A stretch of DNA of 64,000 bases, from assembly GCF_002086735.1 (NCBI RefSeq), contig NZ_MVIJ01000011.1:1-64000 (forward strand), in the 5' to 3' direction. The notes beneath the pieces are model-generated. The model had not been told where the DNA came from. It made no database searches and was given only the letters and a program-made list of their open reading frames with translations. This DNA is from Mycobacterium scrofulaceum. Lineage in GTDB: Bacteria > Actinomycetota > Actinomycetes > Mycobacteriales > Mycobacteriaceae. This document shows, piece after piece, positions 45,921-55,606 of the stretch (position 1 is the first letter of the stretch; each line of letters begins with the position of its first letter). A program made the position numbers and the translations under genes.

Positions 45921-46712
45921 CTAGCGCACCACGAGCACCGAGCAGTCGGGGTGACGGAAGAGCGGATGCCCTTGCGGCCCGACCAATTTCGCCAGTTGAC
46001 CGGCCTCGTCCGCGCCGATCACGGCGAGCTGGACTCTTTCGTCGTTCGCGCTCAGGTAACCGGCGACGGCTTGCTTGGTGGTGATCGGGTAGACCCGCAC
46101 CTCGGGATAGCGCTGCTGCCATTGCGCTACCCGGCGCTCGAATGCGCCGTCGGCGTGTTCGGTGAGCTCCTCGGGCCGGCCACCGAGAACCAGCATGGGG
46201 GCCTTGCGCAGCTTCGCTTCCGCCGCGGCGCAATTCACGACGGCGTCATTGCCGGGTGTGTCCGTCATCCGGACCACGATCCAGTCGATGTCCGGGGGCG
46301 GGCGGTCCGAGCCGGTCCGCACGACCGCGACCGGGCAGCGCGCCTTTTCGACGAGCTCCGTCGCCGTCGAGCCGACGATGGAGCGGGCGTAGCGGCCGAT
46401 GCCGACGCATCCGACGCAGATCATCGCGGCATCCGGGGACGTCTCCAACAGCACCGCACCGGCGGGGCCGCGCGGCATGGCCGTTTCGACCGTGACGGCC
46501 TTACCGGTGGCCTCGACCGCGGATCGCGCCTCGAGGAGCGACTTCTCGGCGTGCGCGACGTCGCGCTCGTAGTCTTCCGGCGACTCGTGCGCGGGCTTGA
46601 CGACGGAGATGAGACGCAGCGGCACGCCGCGAGAGATCGCCTCGTCGACACCCCACAGCGCGGCCGCGACGGCCGCCGACGAACCGTCGATTCCCACCAG
46701 GATTGGTTTCAT
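45921..46712 (-). CDS. Universal stress protein
   Basis: A 263-residue USP with ILVGIDGSSAAVAAALWGVDEA at the start and the nucleotide loop VGCVGIGRYARSIVGSTATELV in the first domain. The second domain lacks a complete loop and ends RHPDCSVLVVR. It is of the Rv2028c/Rv3134c half-degenerate type. ATG 46712 is 36 bases after the SRPBCC-like gene. It is likely induced with that gene from the DosR box at 47426. Confidence 0.9.
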   Translation of the reverse strand: MKPILVGIDGSSAAVAAALWGVDEAISRGVPLRLISVVKPAHESPEDYERDVAHAEKSLLEARSAVEATGKAVTVETAMPRGPAGAVLLETSPDAAMICVGCVGIGRYARSIVGSTATELVEKARCPVAVVRTGSDRPPPDIDWIVVRMTDTPGNDAVVNCAAAEAKLRKAPMLVLGGRPEELTEHADGAFERRVAQWQQRYPEVRVYPITTKQAVAGYLSANDERVQLAVIGADEAGQLAKLVGPQGHPLFRHPDCSVLVVR

Positions 46713-46748
46713 CGTCGGGCCTTTCGCTGTCGAAATCGGGCAGGAGTG

Positions 46749-47393
46749 TCAACGTGTTTCGACGGACGACCGGATCGGCGCCACCGGGGCGAACCGCTCC
46801 GCCCGGCGCTTGGTCGCCAGCAACAACGCCCGGGTCCCGAGCGCCACCAACGGCCTGGCCAGTTCCATCACGAGGACCTCGCCCGGGTAGCGCAGGGCGA
46901 TCCGGGCGCGGGCCAGGAGCCGGACGCGGTCCTCCCAGTGTGGCTGCAGGTGAAAAGACAAGACGACGTTCCAGCGCGGCTCGGCCCGGATGGCGTTGAG
47001 GACGACGTACTTTTCGGGCGCCAGCTCGGCGACCCGCAACGTCAAGCCGTCGGGGAACCCCGGCCAGCCCCCGGGAGCCAGCCGGATCGCATCGCCGACC
47101 CGAAGCGGCTCGTTGCCGTTCTCGCCGATCGGAATTTGCAGTCCCCCGTCGCCGTAGCGCTCCGCCCGATCCTGGCCCAGCTGCAGGAGCCAAGACCAGA
47201 CCGTCGCCGCGGTCGCGTCGATGTCGACCGCCTCGGTCGTCTGAACCGCCGGATCGCTCACCAGGGCGTCGCCCGGGACTCGCATCTGCGACTCGGCCTT
47301 GGTGGCGCCCCAGTTGCGGTAGTACCTGCGCGCGCCGTACAGGACGGTGAGCAGGACGGCGGTCTGGGCGAGCCGCCTCGTCGTGTTGGCCAT
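46749..47393 (-). CDS. Membrane-anchored SRPBCC-like protein
   Basis: A 214-residue protein. A membrane helix occupies about 8-22 (AQTAVLLTVLYGARRYYRN). A polyketide-cyclase/SRPBCC-like lipid-binding fold follows (TEAVDIDATAATVWSWLLQLG, GDAIRLAPGG, WNVVLSFHLQPH). Similar proteins bind hydrophobic ligands, and none has a settled role. ATG 47393 lies 36 bases from the core of a DosR-type box. It heads an operon with a USP and a DUF2156 protein. Confidence 0.72.
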   Translation of the reverse strand: MANTTRRLAQTAVLLTVLYGARRYYRNWGATKAESQMRVPGDALVSDPAVQTTEAVDIDATAATVWSWLLQLGQDRAERYGDGGLQIPIGENGNEPLRVGDAIRLAPGGWPGFPDGLTLRVAELAPEKYVVLNAIRAEPRWNVVLSFHLQPHWEDRVRLLARARIALRYPGEVLVMELARPLVALGTRALLLATKRRAERFAPVAPIRSSVETR

Positions 47394-47425
47394 GGCGCCA
47401 GTCTGCGCGGACCGTCCCGCCGTCC

Positions 47426-47445
47426 ACAGGGTCCTTGGTCCTTGG
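47426..47445. promoter_or_regulatory. DosR box upstream of SRPBCC-USP operon
   Basis: The core GGGTCCTTGGTCCT (47429-47442) fits GGGNC-N4-GNCCC apart from the last base, and is nearly identical to the box at 37470. It lies 36 bases before the start codon. Confidence 0.8.
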
Positions 47446-47485
47446 CGAGCGCGCCGATGTGCCCTGCGCGCCGCGGGCGGGCGCG

Positions 47486-48286
47486 CTATCCGGCCGGGGT
47501 GATCAAGCCGTAATGCCCGTCGTAGCGGTGGTATAGAACGCTGGCGCAGCCATAGTCGGCGTGGATGAAGAACAGGAACGGCAGGCCGAGCAGGGCCAGC
47601 CGGTCGGCGGCGCCCGCTTCGGTGAGACACGGCAGCGATTGCCGGCTGACCGTCACGGGTAGCGTGTGCGGACCCACCCGGTCGGCGAGCTCCGGCGCCG
47701 CCAGCGCCAGGCGGTGACCGGTCGGCCCCGCGCGGTAGAGCACACTGGCGACGCCGGCGCCCTCCTCCGTGAACAGGTGAAAGTCGTAGTCGAGCAGGTC
47801 CATTTCGCGGGCGGCGTCGTCGAGGGTGCAGGGCGCCATCGTGAACGACTTACGCCGGATGACGCGGCGCTGGTCCGCCGGGCGGGGGAAGTAGTGCGGC
47901 CGCCGCGCCGGCTGCGACTCGTGCCGCCATTCGCCGGGCCGCGCCGGTGCCTCGCCGCGGCGCGCCTCCCGGGGTTCGGCGGCGCGTTCGAGGCCGCGGC
48001 GCAGCCGCGCCGCGAGCAGGTCGACCGCTTCGCGGGCCGTGTCGGCCTGGACCTGGGCGCGGACGGGCCGGCCGTCGACGTCGAGGTTGGCCTGCGCGAC
48101 GACGGGGCGCCGCACCGCCGGATCGCGATGCCTGGTCAGCCGGACGCGGGCGTGCAGCACCGGCCGGCCGGCGTGCCGGGTGATCTCACCGATCTTGGCG
48201 CGCGCGTACTCAGCCGCCGCGGGCAGATCCTCCCGCGGCGTGACCTGGACGTCGATCCGCTGTGCCGATGTAGCTCTGTGCCCCAT
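47486..48286 (-). CDS. Ribosome hibernation factor-like protein (Rv0079-like)
   Basis: The 266-residue protein has an N-terminal S30AE/HPF-like domain (about 10-95) and a C-terminal pair of repeats, each with a hydrophobic DYDFHLFTEEG... or LGLPFLFFIHADYG block followed by a tyrosine motif (VLYRAGPTG, VLYHRYDGHYGLI). This matches M. tuberculosis Rv0079, a DosR-regulon protein that affects ribosomes and growth. It may dimerise or stabilise idle ribosomes. The start at 48286 (MGHRATSAQ) lies 37 bases from the core of a DosR-type box. Confidence 0.85.
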   Translation of the reverse strand: MGHRATSAQRIDVQVTPREDLPAAAEYARAKIGEITRHAGRPVLHARVRLTRHRDPAVRRPVVAQANLDVDGRPVRAQVQADTAREAVDLLAARLRRGLERAAEPREARRGEAPARPGEWRHESQPARRPHYFPRPADQRRVIRRKSFTMAPCTLDDAAREMDLLDYDFHLFTEEGAGVASVLYRAGPTGHRLALAAPELADRVGPHTLPVTVSRQSLPCLTEAGAADRLALLGLPFLFFIHADYGCASVLYHRYDGHYGLITPAG

Positions 48287-48319
48287 AGGTCAGTGCTACG
48301 TCACCGAACCGGTTGCGGG

Positions 48320-48339
48320 ACAGGGCCAAAGGTCATCGG
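48320..48339. promoter_or_regulatory. DosR box upstream of hibernation factor
   Basis: The core GGGCCAAAGGTCAT (48323-48336) keeps GGGNC-N4-GNC and loses the last two C. It overlaps the stop of the upstream acyltransferase gene and lies 37 bases before ATG 48286. Confidence 0.65.
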
Positions 48340-49382
48340 GCTTCCTGCAGCTGGCGAGCCGGTTCGGTCCGCTTCAGCCGCACTGCCGGTTTCTCGATGG
48401 CGAACCAACTTGCCGCGGCGAGCGGCACAGTGGCCGCGGTCGCCACGGCCGCGAAGATCAGCGGATTGAGGTGCCGCAGCCCGCAGATGACGAGAAGCTG
48501 CTGCGTCGGCCACGCGTAGATGTACACGCCGTACGACAGGTCGTTGTGCAGATGGAGTCTGTGCAACAGGATGCCGGACACGATGACGCCGTAGGCCAGC
48601 GGCAGCGCACCGACGATCCGGTAGTCGGGCAGCAGCAGGCCGGAAATCGCAACGACCGCGAAGCTCGCCGCGACCCAGGTCCATCGGGCGGGTATCGCAT
48701 CGCGAAATTGGTAGAGCACGGCACCGGCGGCGAACATGATCGTAAAGCGTGCGACGCATTGCGGGATGGTCCACGACAACGGGTCCGTCATGGGCCCCAA
48801 CAGCAGCGCCGCCACCACGCCGATGATCAAGAGAGCCAACGATGTCCACCGATTTCGTGCCAGGCCGGCGACACCGATGACGAGCACCGCCAGGTAGCAC
48901 ATCACCTCGTAGATCAGGGTCCACAACGACGCGTTCCACACGCCGGGATGCGGGACCCCTCGCGGGGTGTCCCCCACGTCGAGTTTGAGTTGCGCGATGG
49001 CGCCGTTGAACAGGACGAACTTCAGCGGTCCGCTGGAGCGCAGCAGGCCCATCGCGGAACCACCCTGAAGCGCGAGACCGATTGGCGCGAAGACGAAAGC
49101 GGTGACGATCAAACAGGTGTAGAAGCCCGGCAGGATGCGCAGCGCCCGGGCCCGCAGATATCGTCGCGGTTCCGGTCGGTTCAGCCAACTGGCGGCAACC
49201 AGGAAGCCGGACACCGCGAAAAACCCGTCCACGCCCACCGAAAACACGAGCCGCTCGACGGCGGGCGACGAAATACGGTGGCCGGTCACCGGAAACGAGT
49301 GCCAGAAAATCACCTCGACGGCCAGTACGAGCCGCCACAGGTTGAGGGCATTACCGCGCCGGTCGAAACTCTCTCCGATCAC
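48333..49382 (-). CDS. Acyltransferase-3 family membrane protein
   Basis: A 349-residue integral membrane O-acyltransferase with about ten helices. The family N-terminus is NALNLWRLVLAVEVIFWHSF (catalytic His in FWHSF), followed by VGVDGFFAVSGFLVAASW and RRYLRARALRILPGFY. Such enzymes acylate sugars or cell-wall glycans. GTG 49382 has GGAGGGAGG upstream, which fixes the start. It follows the band-7 gene by 47 bases and may be cotranscribed with it. No SGNH domain is fused. Confidence 0.88.
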   Translation of the reverse strand: MIGESFDRRGNALNLWRLVLAVEVIFWHSFPVTGHRISSPAVERLVFSVGVDGFFAVSGFLVAASWLNRPEPRRYLRARALRILPGFYTCLIVTAFVFAPIGLALQGGSAMGLLRSSGPLKFVLFNGAIAQLKLDVGDTPRGVPHPGVWNASLWTLIYEVMCYLAVLVIGVAGLARNRWTSLALLIIGVVAALLLGPMTDPLSWTIPQCVARFTIMFAAGAVLYQFRDAIPARWTWVAASFAVVAISGLLLPDYRIVGALPLAYGVIVSGILLHRLHLHNDLSYGVYIYAWPTQQLLVICGLRHLNPLIFAAVATAATVPLAAASWFAIEKPAVRLKRTEPARQLQEAR

Positions 49383-49429
49383 GCATGCCTCCCTCCGGGG
49401 TTCTCGCGCTTTCTCCCGCCGCCGCGGGT

Positions 49430-50260
49430 TCAGCGCAGCGCCGCCGCTCGCGCCAGCGTCTCCTCGGGATGGCCCGGGGCCCTGGACGCGTCCGTCTCGC
49501 GCGCCAAGAAGGCGGTGAGCTCTCCGATCGCCGTCATCAGCGGGGCGGGGAAGACGATCGTGGTGTTCTTCTCCACTCCAAGTTCGATCAGGGTCTGCAG
49601 GTTGCGCAGCTGCAGGGCCAGCGGGTGCCTCATCATGGTGTCCGACGCGTCGCCGAGCGCCGCGGCGGCACGCGCCTCTCCCTCTGCCGCAATGATCTTG
49701 GCCCGCTTCTCCCGCTCGGCCTCGGCCTCGCGCGCCATGGCGCGTTTCATGCTGTCCGGGAGCTGGATGTCCTTGAGCTCCACCAAGGTGACTTCCACGC
49801 CCCACTCCACCGTGGTGGCGTCGAGGATCTGGCGGATGCTGCCGTTGATCTTCTCGGTTTGGGCAAGCACCTCGTCGAGGGAATGCTGCCCGACGACGTT
49901 GCGCAGGGTGGTTTGTGCGATCTGGTCGATGGCGGCGTTGACGTTTTCGATGACGACGACGGCCTTGCGGGCATCGACGACCCGGAAGTAGGCGACGGCG
50001 GCGATGTCGACGCTCACGTTGTCCCGGGTGATGATGCCCTGGGACTGGATGGGCATGGTCACGATGCGCATCGAAATCCGCCACAGGCGGTCGATGACCG
50101 GAATGATGATCCGCAACCCCGGCTCCCGGACGCCGATCACGCGGCCGAGGCGGAAATGCACCCCACGCTGGTATTGCTGGACCACCCTGATCGACGCCAG
50201 GGCCAGCAACACCGCGACGATGACCCCCGAAACGGTCAGGAGTGCGGCCATTTGGTTCAT
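49430..50260 (-). CDS. SPFH/band-7 (slipin/stomatin-like) membrane protein
   Basis: A 276-residue protein. One N-terminal helix (about 5-25) is followed by the band-7 domain ([61 protein letters not shown]). An alpha-helical coiled-coil region ends in [15 protein letters not shown]. Slipins form large ring oligomers in the membrane and organise domains or proteases, often with an NfeD partner, which is not present here. ATG 50260 is used. Two DosR-like sites lie upstream. Confidence 0.9.
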   Translation of the reverse strand: MNQMAALLTVSGVIVAVLLALASIRVVQQYQRGVHFRLGRVIGVREPGLRIIIPVIDRLWRISMRIVTMPIQSQGIITRDNVSVDIAAVAYFRVVDARKAVVVIENVNAAIDQIAQTTLRNVVGQHSLDEVLAQTEKINGSIRQILDATTVEWGVEVTLVELKDIQLPDSMKRAMAREAEAEREKRAKIIAAEGEARAAAALGDASDTMMRHPLALQLRNLQTLIELGVEKNTTIVFPAPLMTAIGELTAFLARETDASRAPGHPEETLARAAALR

Positions 50261-50345
50261 GACAACCACCTCGATCGGCGTCGGCAACGCTCGCCGCGCA
50301 CAGCACGACTTGCTGCTGACGCTAGAACCGCGACGGTTGGGCGGG

Positions 50346-50365
50346 CAGCGGCCGAAAGTCCCCAC
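50346..50365. promoter_or_regulatory. DosR box 1 upstream of band-7 gene
   Basis: The core CGGCCGAAAGTCCC (50349-50362) matches GGGNC-N4-GNCCC apart from the first base. It lies 86 bases before the band-7 start on the minus strand. Confidence 0.7.
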
Positions 50366-50367
50366 CC

Positions 50368-50387
50368 CCGCGACCGAAGGACCCTTA
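50368..50387. promoter_or_regulatory. DosR box 2, tandem with box 1
   Basis: The core CGACCGAAGGACCC (50371-50384) has a strong right half and a weak left half. It is 22 bases from box 1, two helical turns, as in cooperative DosR promoters such as hspX. It lies just downstream of the flavodoxin stop. Confidence 0.55.
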
Positions 50388-50394
50388 CTCTGCG

Positions 50395-50880
50395 TTACGA
50401 CGCCGCCGGGGAGCCCGCGGCGCGCTTGCGCACCCGGGCGGCGAACGCGGCGGCCCGATCCAGGTCGTGAACGTTGGGCCGCCCCCGGTTGATGCCGCCG
50501 ACGAATCCGAACGGGCCAACGGTGTCCAACCCCCGGCACGAGAACGACCCGATCACCTCGAAGCCCTTGTCCTCGAGCTTGTCCCGGAGCGGCCGGTGAT
50601 ACCCCAGCAGCGGGATCTCGCGTGCACCGCTGGTGAAGAACGTGAACGCCGCGGTGTGGTGGTCGGCGGCCGGAAGTTGCCGAATGAGTTTCCGCAGCCT
50701 CGCGTCCGCCATCATGTAGTAGATGCCCGAACCGAAACCGATGAGGTCGTAGTCGCGAACGATCTCCGGACCGACCGACTCGGGCGTCACGACCTCGGCA
50801 TCCAGCACCTCGGCCATTCGATCGGCTACCAGGCGGGTGTTGCCGTGTGACCTCGACGCGCACACGATGAGCGACCTCAT
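50395..50880 (-). CDS. Flavodoxin-domain protein
   Basis: A 161-residue flavodoxin-like protein. The FMN phosphate loop is [14 protein letters not shown], and [16 protein letters not shown] and [12 protein letters not shown] form further flavin-contact regions. It resembles the flavodoxin/HemG-like domain group and may carry electrons at low potential in hypoxia. ATG 50880 has AAGGAG upstream. A DosR-type core lies about 83 bases upstream. Confidence 0.85.
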   Translation of the reverse strand: MRSLIVCASRSHGNTRLVADRMAEVLDAEVVTPESVGPEIVRDYDLIGFGSGIYYMMADARLRKLIRQLPAADHHTAAFTFFTSGAREIPLLGYHRPLRDKLEDKGFEVIGSFSCRGLDTVGPFGFVGGINRGRPNVHDLDRAAAFAARVRKRAAGSPAAS

Positions 50881-50959
50881 GGCCCAACTCCTTCTCAGCG
50901 CGGACAGCTCCATGCTGCGCGGGAACCCGCGGCCCGATAAGGGCGCAAAGGCACGGCGG

Positions 50960-50979
50960 TTGGGGGCCTTGGTCACTTC
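50960..50979. promoter_or_regulatory. DosR box upstream of flavodoxin gene
   Basis: The core GGGGCCTTGGTCAC (50963-50976) matches GGGNC-N4-GNCCC but for one base of the last triplet. It lies 83 bases before ATG 50880 on the minus strand. Confidence 0.7.
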
Positions 50980-51031
50980 CGCCGATCACCCGGCGGCGCC
51001 GGAGACGACGGGCGAACGGAGGTCCCTCGGG

Positions 51032-51051
51032 GTCGGGACTTCGGTCCCTAC
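51032..51051 (+). promoter_or_regulatory. DosR box upstream of protease operon
   Basis: The core GGGACTTCGGTCCC (51035-51048) is a perfect GGGNC-N4-GNCCC site. It lies 35 bases before the GTG at 51084 on the plus strand and could also assist the flavodoxin promoter. Confidence 0.87.
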
Positions 51052-51083
51052 CGACTTGCGTCGCGAACAGCTCAAATGAGGTT

Positions 51084-51296
51084 GTGACTCTGAGGGCTCC
51101 CGCGGCGGAGCGAAACGACGTGGCATCCGTTGCCGGTGCCGGTGCCGGTGCCGAAGTGATCTTCCTCGAGCTCCATCCGGCGTGGATATCGGCGCGCCGG
51201 CATGCGGCGGAACTCGTCGAGGCGATGGCCCGCCATCCGTCCTCGGCGGCCCCACCACGCTTCGCCCAGCCCCGGACCGGGCGGTCCCGGCCGTGA
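51084..51296 (+). CDS. Possible 70-residue protein coupled to the protease
   Basis: This small frame starts at GTG 51084, 35 bases after a perfect DosR core, and its TGA overlaps the protease GTG as GTGA. It reads [29 protein letters not shown] in the middle, which is reasonable amphipathic protein, but I recognise no family. The ribosome site is weak. Position and exact overlap are the main support; it may only be a leader ORF. Confidence 0.5.
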   Translation: MTLRAPAAERNDVASVAGAGAGAEVIFLELHPAWISARRHAAELVEAMARHPSSAAPPRFAQPRTGRSRP

Positions 51297-52702
51297 CCGG
51301 ACTGTCGGCGGGCGCGGCGGCCCGCAGGTTGGCGGCGGTGGCGGCGGCAGCCCTCGCGGCCTGGACCGGCGCGCCGGGCATGGCGGCCGCCGATGACGGG
51401 CGTCCGCAAGCCAAGCCCGAGGAAAGGGCGGCGGCCCTGATCCGCCCGTCCATCATGTACCTCGCCGGGGAAGGTTACGGCCTGGTCCGGCTGCCCTCCG
51501 GAGAGGTCCTGTCGCAATTCGGGCGGGGCTCGAGCATGCCCTTCCTGGCCACCTGGAATTGCACGGCGTTCGTGGTCAACCCCGACGGCTGGGTGGCGAC
51601 CGCGGGCCACTGCGTCGACCCGGCGAGCGCCACGGTCCTCATCCTCAAGCGGGCCGCCGAGGAATATCGCAGCGAGTACCCGGATGCGCCCGAATCGAGC
51701 GATTCCGCAACCACTTTGGAGTGGCTGCAGAAGAACGCCCGGGTGGAGGGCGACGCGCCGGGCCAGGGTCCGCACGTGAGCGTCGCCCTGATGTCCGGTT
51801 CGGGAACCAAACTCACCGACAAAGTGGTCGCCAACGTCGTCGATTTCCGGCCCCTGGGCAAGGGTGACGCGGCCCTGCTCAAAGTCGCCAAGCACAACCT
51901 TCCGTCGTCCGAACTCGATACCGACGCCGACGTCACCATCGGTACGCCCGTCCTGGCGGTGGGCTTCCCGGAGAGCACCCAGAACATCACCGGCGCTTCG
52001 TTGGACCCCACCTACAAGAGCGGCACGGTCAGCAAGAAGTCGGTCGCCGGAACGAACCCCGCGTACGAGGTCGACGCCGCGATGACGGACGGCATGAGCG
52101 GAGGCCCGACGATCGACCTCAACGGCAAGGTGATCGGCCTGAACAGCTTCGCGCCCGTCGGCGAGACGCAGCCGTTCAATTTCGTCGCGCCCGCCGACGG
52201 CGTGGCCGCGATGTTGGCCAGCAAGGGCGTCAAGCCGATGCTGGGGCCCGCCGACCGGATCTACCGCAAAGGGCTGACCGACTTCTACGCGGGTCGCTAC
52301 ACCGACGCGATCGACGAGTTCGACCAGACCCTGGCCATGTCCCCCGGCTACCCCGGCCTGGACGACCTCAAGACGCTCGCGGTGAATCTGCGCGAGCAGT
52401 ATGGCGATTCGTCGTCACTGAGCGGCACGAACCTGTTGTGGTACATCGTCGTCAGCGTGGCGTCGGTGCTGGGCCTGGGCGCGGCCCTGACGTTCCTGGG
52501 GCTGCGGATGCAGCGTCCCGGACACCCGGCACCCGAGGCGCAACCGCTTCGCCTGATGCCCAGGCACGAGGCGGCGGCCGAGGAACCACACTTCTGCGCC
52601 CATTGCGGGGCCGAGCATCATCCGGCCGAACAATTCTGCCCCAACTGCGGCAAGCACATCGAGCTTCCGGCGCCGGCCCGGGGGACCGGGCTGATATCTT
52701 GA
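51293..52702 (+). CDS. Membrane-anchored trypsin-like serine protease with zinc ribbon
   Basis: A protein of about 469 residues. A signal peptide (about 8-33, cleaved near MAAADD) exports a protease domain with triad His106 (ATAGHCV), Asp192 (GKGDAALLK) and Ser269 (DGMSGGPT). A short TPR-like stretch follows at about 320-365, then a membrane helix (about 380-404). The C-terminal end has a two-CxxC zinc ribbon (FCAHCGAE ... FCPNCGKH). The signal helix plus one membrane helix would place the protease outside and the ribbon inside. GTG 51293 overlaps the preceding stop. Confidence 0.82.
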   Translation: MTGLSAGAAARRLAAVAAAALAAWTGAPGMAAADDGRPQAKPEERAAALIRPSIMYLAGEGYGLVRLPSGEVLSQFGRGSSMPFLATWNCTAFVVNPDGWVATAGHCVDPASATVLILKRAAEEYRSEYPDAPESSDSATTLEWLQKNARVEGDAPGQGPHVSVALMSGSGTKLTDKVVANVVDFRPLGKGDAALLKVAKHNLPSSELDTDADVTIGTPVLAVGFPESTQNITGASLDPTYKSGTVSKKSVAGTNPAYEVDAAMTDGMSGGPTIDLNGKVIGLNSFAPVGETQPFNFVAPADGVAAMLASKGVKPMLGPADRIYRKGLTDFYAGRYTDAIDEFDQTLAMSPGYPGLDDLKTLAVNLREQYGDSSSLSGTNLLWYIVVSVASVLGLGAALTFLGLRMQRPGHPAPEAQPLRLMPRHEAAAEEPHFCAHCGAEHHPAEQFCPNCGKHIELPAPARGTGLIS

Positions 52703-52718
52703 CCGACGGCGGATCGCG

Positions 52719-53123
52719 ATGAGCGCGGGCCTATCGACCCGATTGGCGACCCGGTTCGACGACGCGGTGAACCGCACTCGAGACGCCTTGGCGCAGAACG
52801 GTTTCAGCGTGCTCACCGAAGTCGACGTCCGAGCGGAACTGCAGGCCCGGCTCGGCGTGGAGATGGAGGACTATCTGATCCTCGGTGCGTGCAACCCGGC
52901 CCTGGCGCATCGGGCGATCAGCCTCGATCGAGAGATCGGCCTGCTGCTGCCGTGCAATGTGCTGGTGCGCGCCGACCCGGGTGAACCGGGGACGGTGATC
53001 GTCGACGCGATGGACCCCGGCATCCTGATCGAGGTCACCGGCGAGGCGTCCCTGATCACCGTCGCCGCCGAGGTCACCGAGAGTCTGCGTGCGGCGATCG
53101 CTGCGCTGACCGGAAGCGATTGA
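52719..53123 (+). CDS. DUF302-domain protein
   Basis: A 134-residue protein of the DUF302 family, with FDDAVNRTRDALAQNGFSVLTEVDVRAEL, YLILGACNPALAHRAISLDREIGLLLPCN and VDAMDPGIL. The conserved Cys in GACNP and LLPCN are kept. The role is unknown; the family often lies near redox or thiol genes. It follows the protease by 16 bases and is likely cotranscribed. Its end overlaps that of the convergent hydrogenase maturation protease by 50 bases. Confidence 0.85.
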   Translation: MSAGLSTRLATRFDDAVNRTRDALAQNGFSVLTEVDVRAELQARLGVEMEDYLILGACNPALAHRAISLDREIGLLLPCNVLVRADPGEPGTVIVDAMDPGILIEVTGEASLITVAAEVTESLRAAIAALTGSD

Positions 53124-53565
53124 TCTCGGCGGCGACCATCCCGACCAACACCGGAACGGCCCGTTCGACCCGCGGGGTCAGTCCCGCCCCCGGCCCGGTG
53201 TCTTCCGTTTCGACGGCGAAGACCACGCCCGCGCCGGGTAGCCGTCCGAGCTCGCGGGCCAGCGCATGGGTGCGGCCGATGTCGATGCTGTGCGAGCTCA
53301 ATCCGTCGCCGTCGGTGGGCAGCTCGTCCAGGCGGTACCGATGGATCCGGCCGGGAGTCGCCGGGGTGACGGTCGCCGCGTCGATGATCACGGCCAGCCC
53401 GGCGCCGGTCCACGCCTCGAGAACACCTATCGGTTCCGCGATGCCGGTCGTCACAACGACGTTGGGCCACGCCAGCTCCGCCAACGCGTCGGCGGCGGCG
53501 ACACCGACGCCGTCGTCGCGGCGAAGGCAGTTGCCGAGCCCGATCACGGCGACCCCGCCGATCAT
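53074..53565 (-). CDS. [NiFe]-hydrogenase maturation protease
   Basis: A 163-residue HycI/HyaD-type endopeptidase. It removes the C-terminal tail of the large subunit after nickel insertion. The conserved nickel-sensing region is GLGNCLRRDDGVGVAAADAL, and the middle contains DAATVTPATPGRIH and HSIDIGRT. ATG 53565 overlaps the large-subunit stop by four bases, so it is the last gene of the operon. The catalytic context matches the DPCISCSAH tail of the adjacent large subunit. Confidence 0.9.
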   Translation of the reverse strand: MIGGVAVIGLGNCLRRDDGVGVAAADALAELAWPNVVVTTGIAEPIGVLEAWTGAGLAVIIDAATVTPATPGRIHRYRLDELPTDGDGLSSHSIDIGRTHALARELGRLPGAGVVFAVETEDTGPGAGLTPRVERAVPVLVGMVAAEINRFRSAQRSPHADSR

Positions 53566-54851
53566 CGCCGCACCGTCAGTTTCAGGAAGTGCGCCGAGCA
53601 GGAGATGCACGGGTCGTAGCTGCGGATCAGCTGTTCGCACAGCCCGGTCAGCGCGGCATCGTCGAGCGCGAGATTGTCCGACACCAGGTTGGCCAGGTCG
53701 GCTTCGATGGCCCCCTGGTTCTGCGACGTCGGCGGAACGATCGTCGCGTCGGACACCAGCCCGTGCTCGTCGATGCGGTACCGGTGATACAGCAGGCCGC
53801 GCGGCGCCTCGCTGACCCCGTGCCCCACGCCGGCGCGGGCGGGGACCGGGACGAACGGGCGGGAGGGGCGCTGGTATTCGCCGATGATGCGCAGCGCCTC
53901 TTCGATCGCGTATACCACCTCAACGGCACGAACGACGATGCTGCGAAACGGATTTCGGCACTCACCGGACAGGCCGGCGCGGGCTGTCGCTTCGGCGGCG
54001 ATCGGCGAGAGCGCCGCGGCATTCAACGAGAACCGGGCCAGCGGGCCGGTCAGATGGCGACCACCGTCGAGCGTCGCGTGCAGGGCGGTGGAGTGTGGCA
54101 GCTGCGACTCGGCGACGTGATCGGTGAAATCGGCCACCGGAAAGGCCGCGCCGGCGCTGCGCCCGATCGTGCCGTTCTCGATCGGGTATACACCCGGCGC
54201 GGTGAGGGCCAGGAACTCGTGCTCGAGTTCGAGGTCGGGGAACTCGAAACCCGACACCCACTCGACCGTCGCCACCGCCTCGTCCAGCGCGCGGCGCAAC
54301 TGCTCCTCGATCGGCTTGAACTCGGATCGTGTCGGGACGGAATAGAACCCGCCCAGCCGGACATTGACGGGGTGGATGGCCCGGCCGCCGACGAACTCCA
54401 TCAGCCGGTTGCCCGCCTTCTTCAACGACAGGCCCCGCTCCACCACCTCGCGGTGGTCGCGCGCCATGCCGACGATGTCGGGGTAGCCCAGGAAATCCGG
54501 CGCGTGCAGCAGATAGATGTGCAGGGCGTGACTGTTGATCCATTCGCCGCAGTACAACAACCGCCGCAGCGCGACGAGTTCCTCGTCGACCCGGACCCCG
54601 CAGGCGTCCTCGATCGCGTTGCACGCGCTGACCTGATAGGCGACCGGGCAGATGCCGCAGACGCGCGCCGTCAGGTCGGGCGGCTCGGTGTGGGCGCGCC
54701 CGCGCAGGAAAGCCTCGAAGAATCGCGGCGGCTCGTAGATGTTGAGCTGCACACTCTGCAGTGCCCCGTCCCGCAGCGTGACGTGCAGTGCGCCTTCGCC
54801 TTCCACCCGGGTCAGCGCGCCGACGCTGAGCGTGCGCTCGGACGAATTCAC
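53562..54851 (-). CDS. hyhL: [NiFe]-hydrogenase large subunit, group 3b
   Basis: This 429-residue catalytic subunit has both nickel-binding motifs: Cys65/Cys68 in RVCGICPVA and Cys415/Cys418 in DPCISCSAH. The eight-residue tail FLKLTVRR is the expected substrate of the maturation protease. The four-gene arrangement matches the DosR-controlled Hyh (Hyd3) of M. smegmatis, which couples NAD(P)H to proton reduction in hypoxia. GTG 54851 overlaps the small-subunit stop by four bases. No hyp accessory genes are in this window. Confidence 0.93.
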   Translation of the reverse strand: MNSSERTLSVGALTRVEGEGALHVTLRDGALQSVQLNIYEPPRFFEAFLRGRAHTEPPDLTARVCGICPVAYQVSACNAIEDACGVRVDEELVALRRLLYCGEWINSHALHIYLLHAPDFLGYPDIVGMARDHREVVERGLSLKKAGNRLMEFVGGRAIHPVNVRLGGFYSVPTRSEFKPIEEQLRRALDEAVATVEWVSGFEFPDLELEHEFLALTAPGVYPIENGTIGRSAGAAFPVADFTDHVAESQLPHSTALHATLDGGRHLTGPLARFSLNAAALSPIAAEATARAGLSGECRNPFRSIVVRAVEVVYAIEEALRIIGEYQRPSRPFVPVPARAGVGHGVSEAPRGLLYHRYRIDEHGLVSDATIVPPTSQNQGAIEADLANLVSDNLALDDAALTGLCEQLIRSYDPCISCSAHFLKLTVRR

Positions 54852-55606
54852 CGCTTGCCCCGTTCGGCGGCGAACGTGGCGACGTTGAACGTGGCGAACA
54901 CCCGCTCGACGTCGCCGTCGGACATCCCGTCGCGGCGCAGCAACGGGATGAGCGTCGCGGTCCGCGGCGCCGCCGACGGGCCGAAACAGCCGTAGCACCC
55001 GCGGTGGTGGCTGGGGCACAACGCCCCGCAGCCGGCGTGCGTCACCGGCCCCAGGCACGGAATCCCCTCGGCGACAACGACACACGCCACCCCACGGAGC
55101 TTGCATTCGGTGCACACCGTCTTGGCCGGCAGCCGCGGCTTGCGTCCGATCAGCAGGGCGGCCAGGGTGTCGAGCAGCTGGCCCCGGTCGATCGGGCAGC
55201 CCGGCAATTGGTAATCCACCTTGACGTGCGCCGAGGCCGGCGTCGACGTCGCCAGCGTGTCGATGTATTCCGGCTTGGCGTAGACGATGGAGGCGAACTC
55301 GGTGACGTCGGCGAAGTTACGCAGCGCCTGCACGCCCCCGGCCGTGGCGCACGCCCCGATGGTGACCAGCACCGTCGATTGCTGCCTGATCTCGTGGATG
55401 CGCCGCTCATCGTGGCGAGTCGTGATCGAACCCTCGACCAGCGAGACGTCGTACGGGCCGTCGACGATCGCGCTGGACGCCTCGGCGAAGTTGGCGATCT
55501 GCACCTGGTCGGCGAGGGTGAGCAGCTCGTCCTCGCAGTCCAGCAGCGTCAGTTGGCAACCGTCGCAGGAGGCGAACTTCCACACGGCCAGGGTGGGTCT
55601 ACTCAT
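54848..55606 (-). CDS. hyhS: [NiFe]-hydrogenase small subunit
   Basis: A 252-residue electron-transfer subunit. The proximal cluster site is [13 protein letters not shown], with further Cys in IGACATAGG and [10 protein letters not shown]. The C-terminal half carries [10 protein letters not shown] and the Cys-rich [12 protein letters not shown]...GCYGCFG for additional clusters. ATG 55606 has AAGGAG upstream and overlaps the gamma-subunit stop by one base. No Tat signal is present, as expected for a cytoplasmic group 3 enzyme. Confidence 0.93.
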   Translation of the reverse strand: MSRPTLAVWKFASCDGCQLTLLDCEDELLTLADQVQIANFAEASSAIVDGPYDVSLVEGSITTRHDERRIHEIRQQSTVLVTIGACATAGGVQALRNFADVTEFASIVYAKPEYIDTLATSTPASAHVKVDYQLPGCPIDRGQLLDTLAALLIGRKPRLPAKTVCTECKLRGVACVVVAEGIPCLGPVTHAGCGALCPSHHRGCYGCFGPSAAPRTATLIPLLRRDGMSDGDVERVFATFNVATFAAERGKR

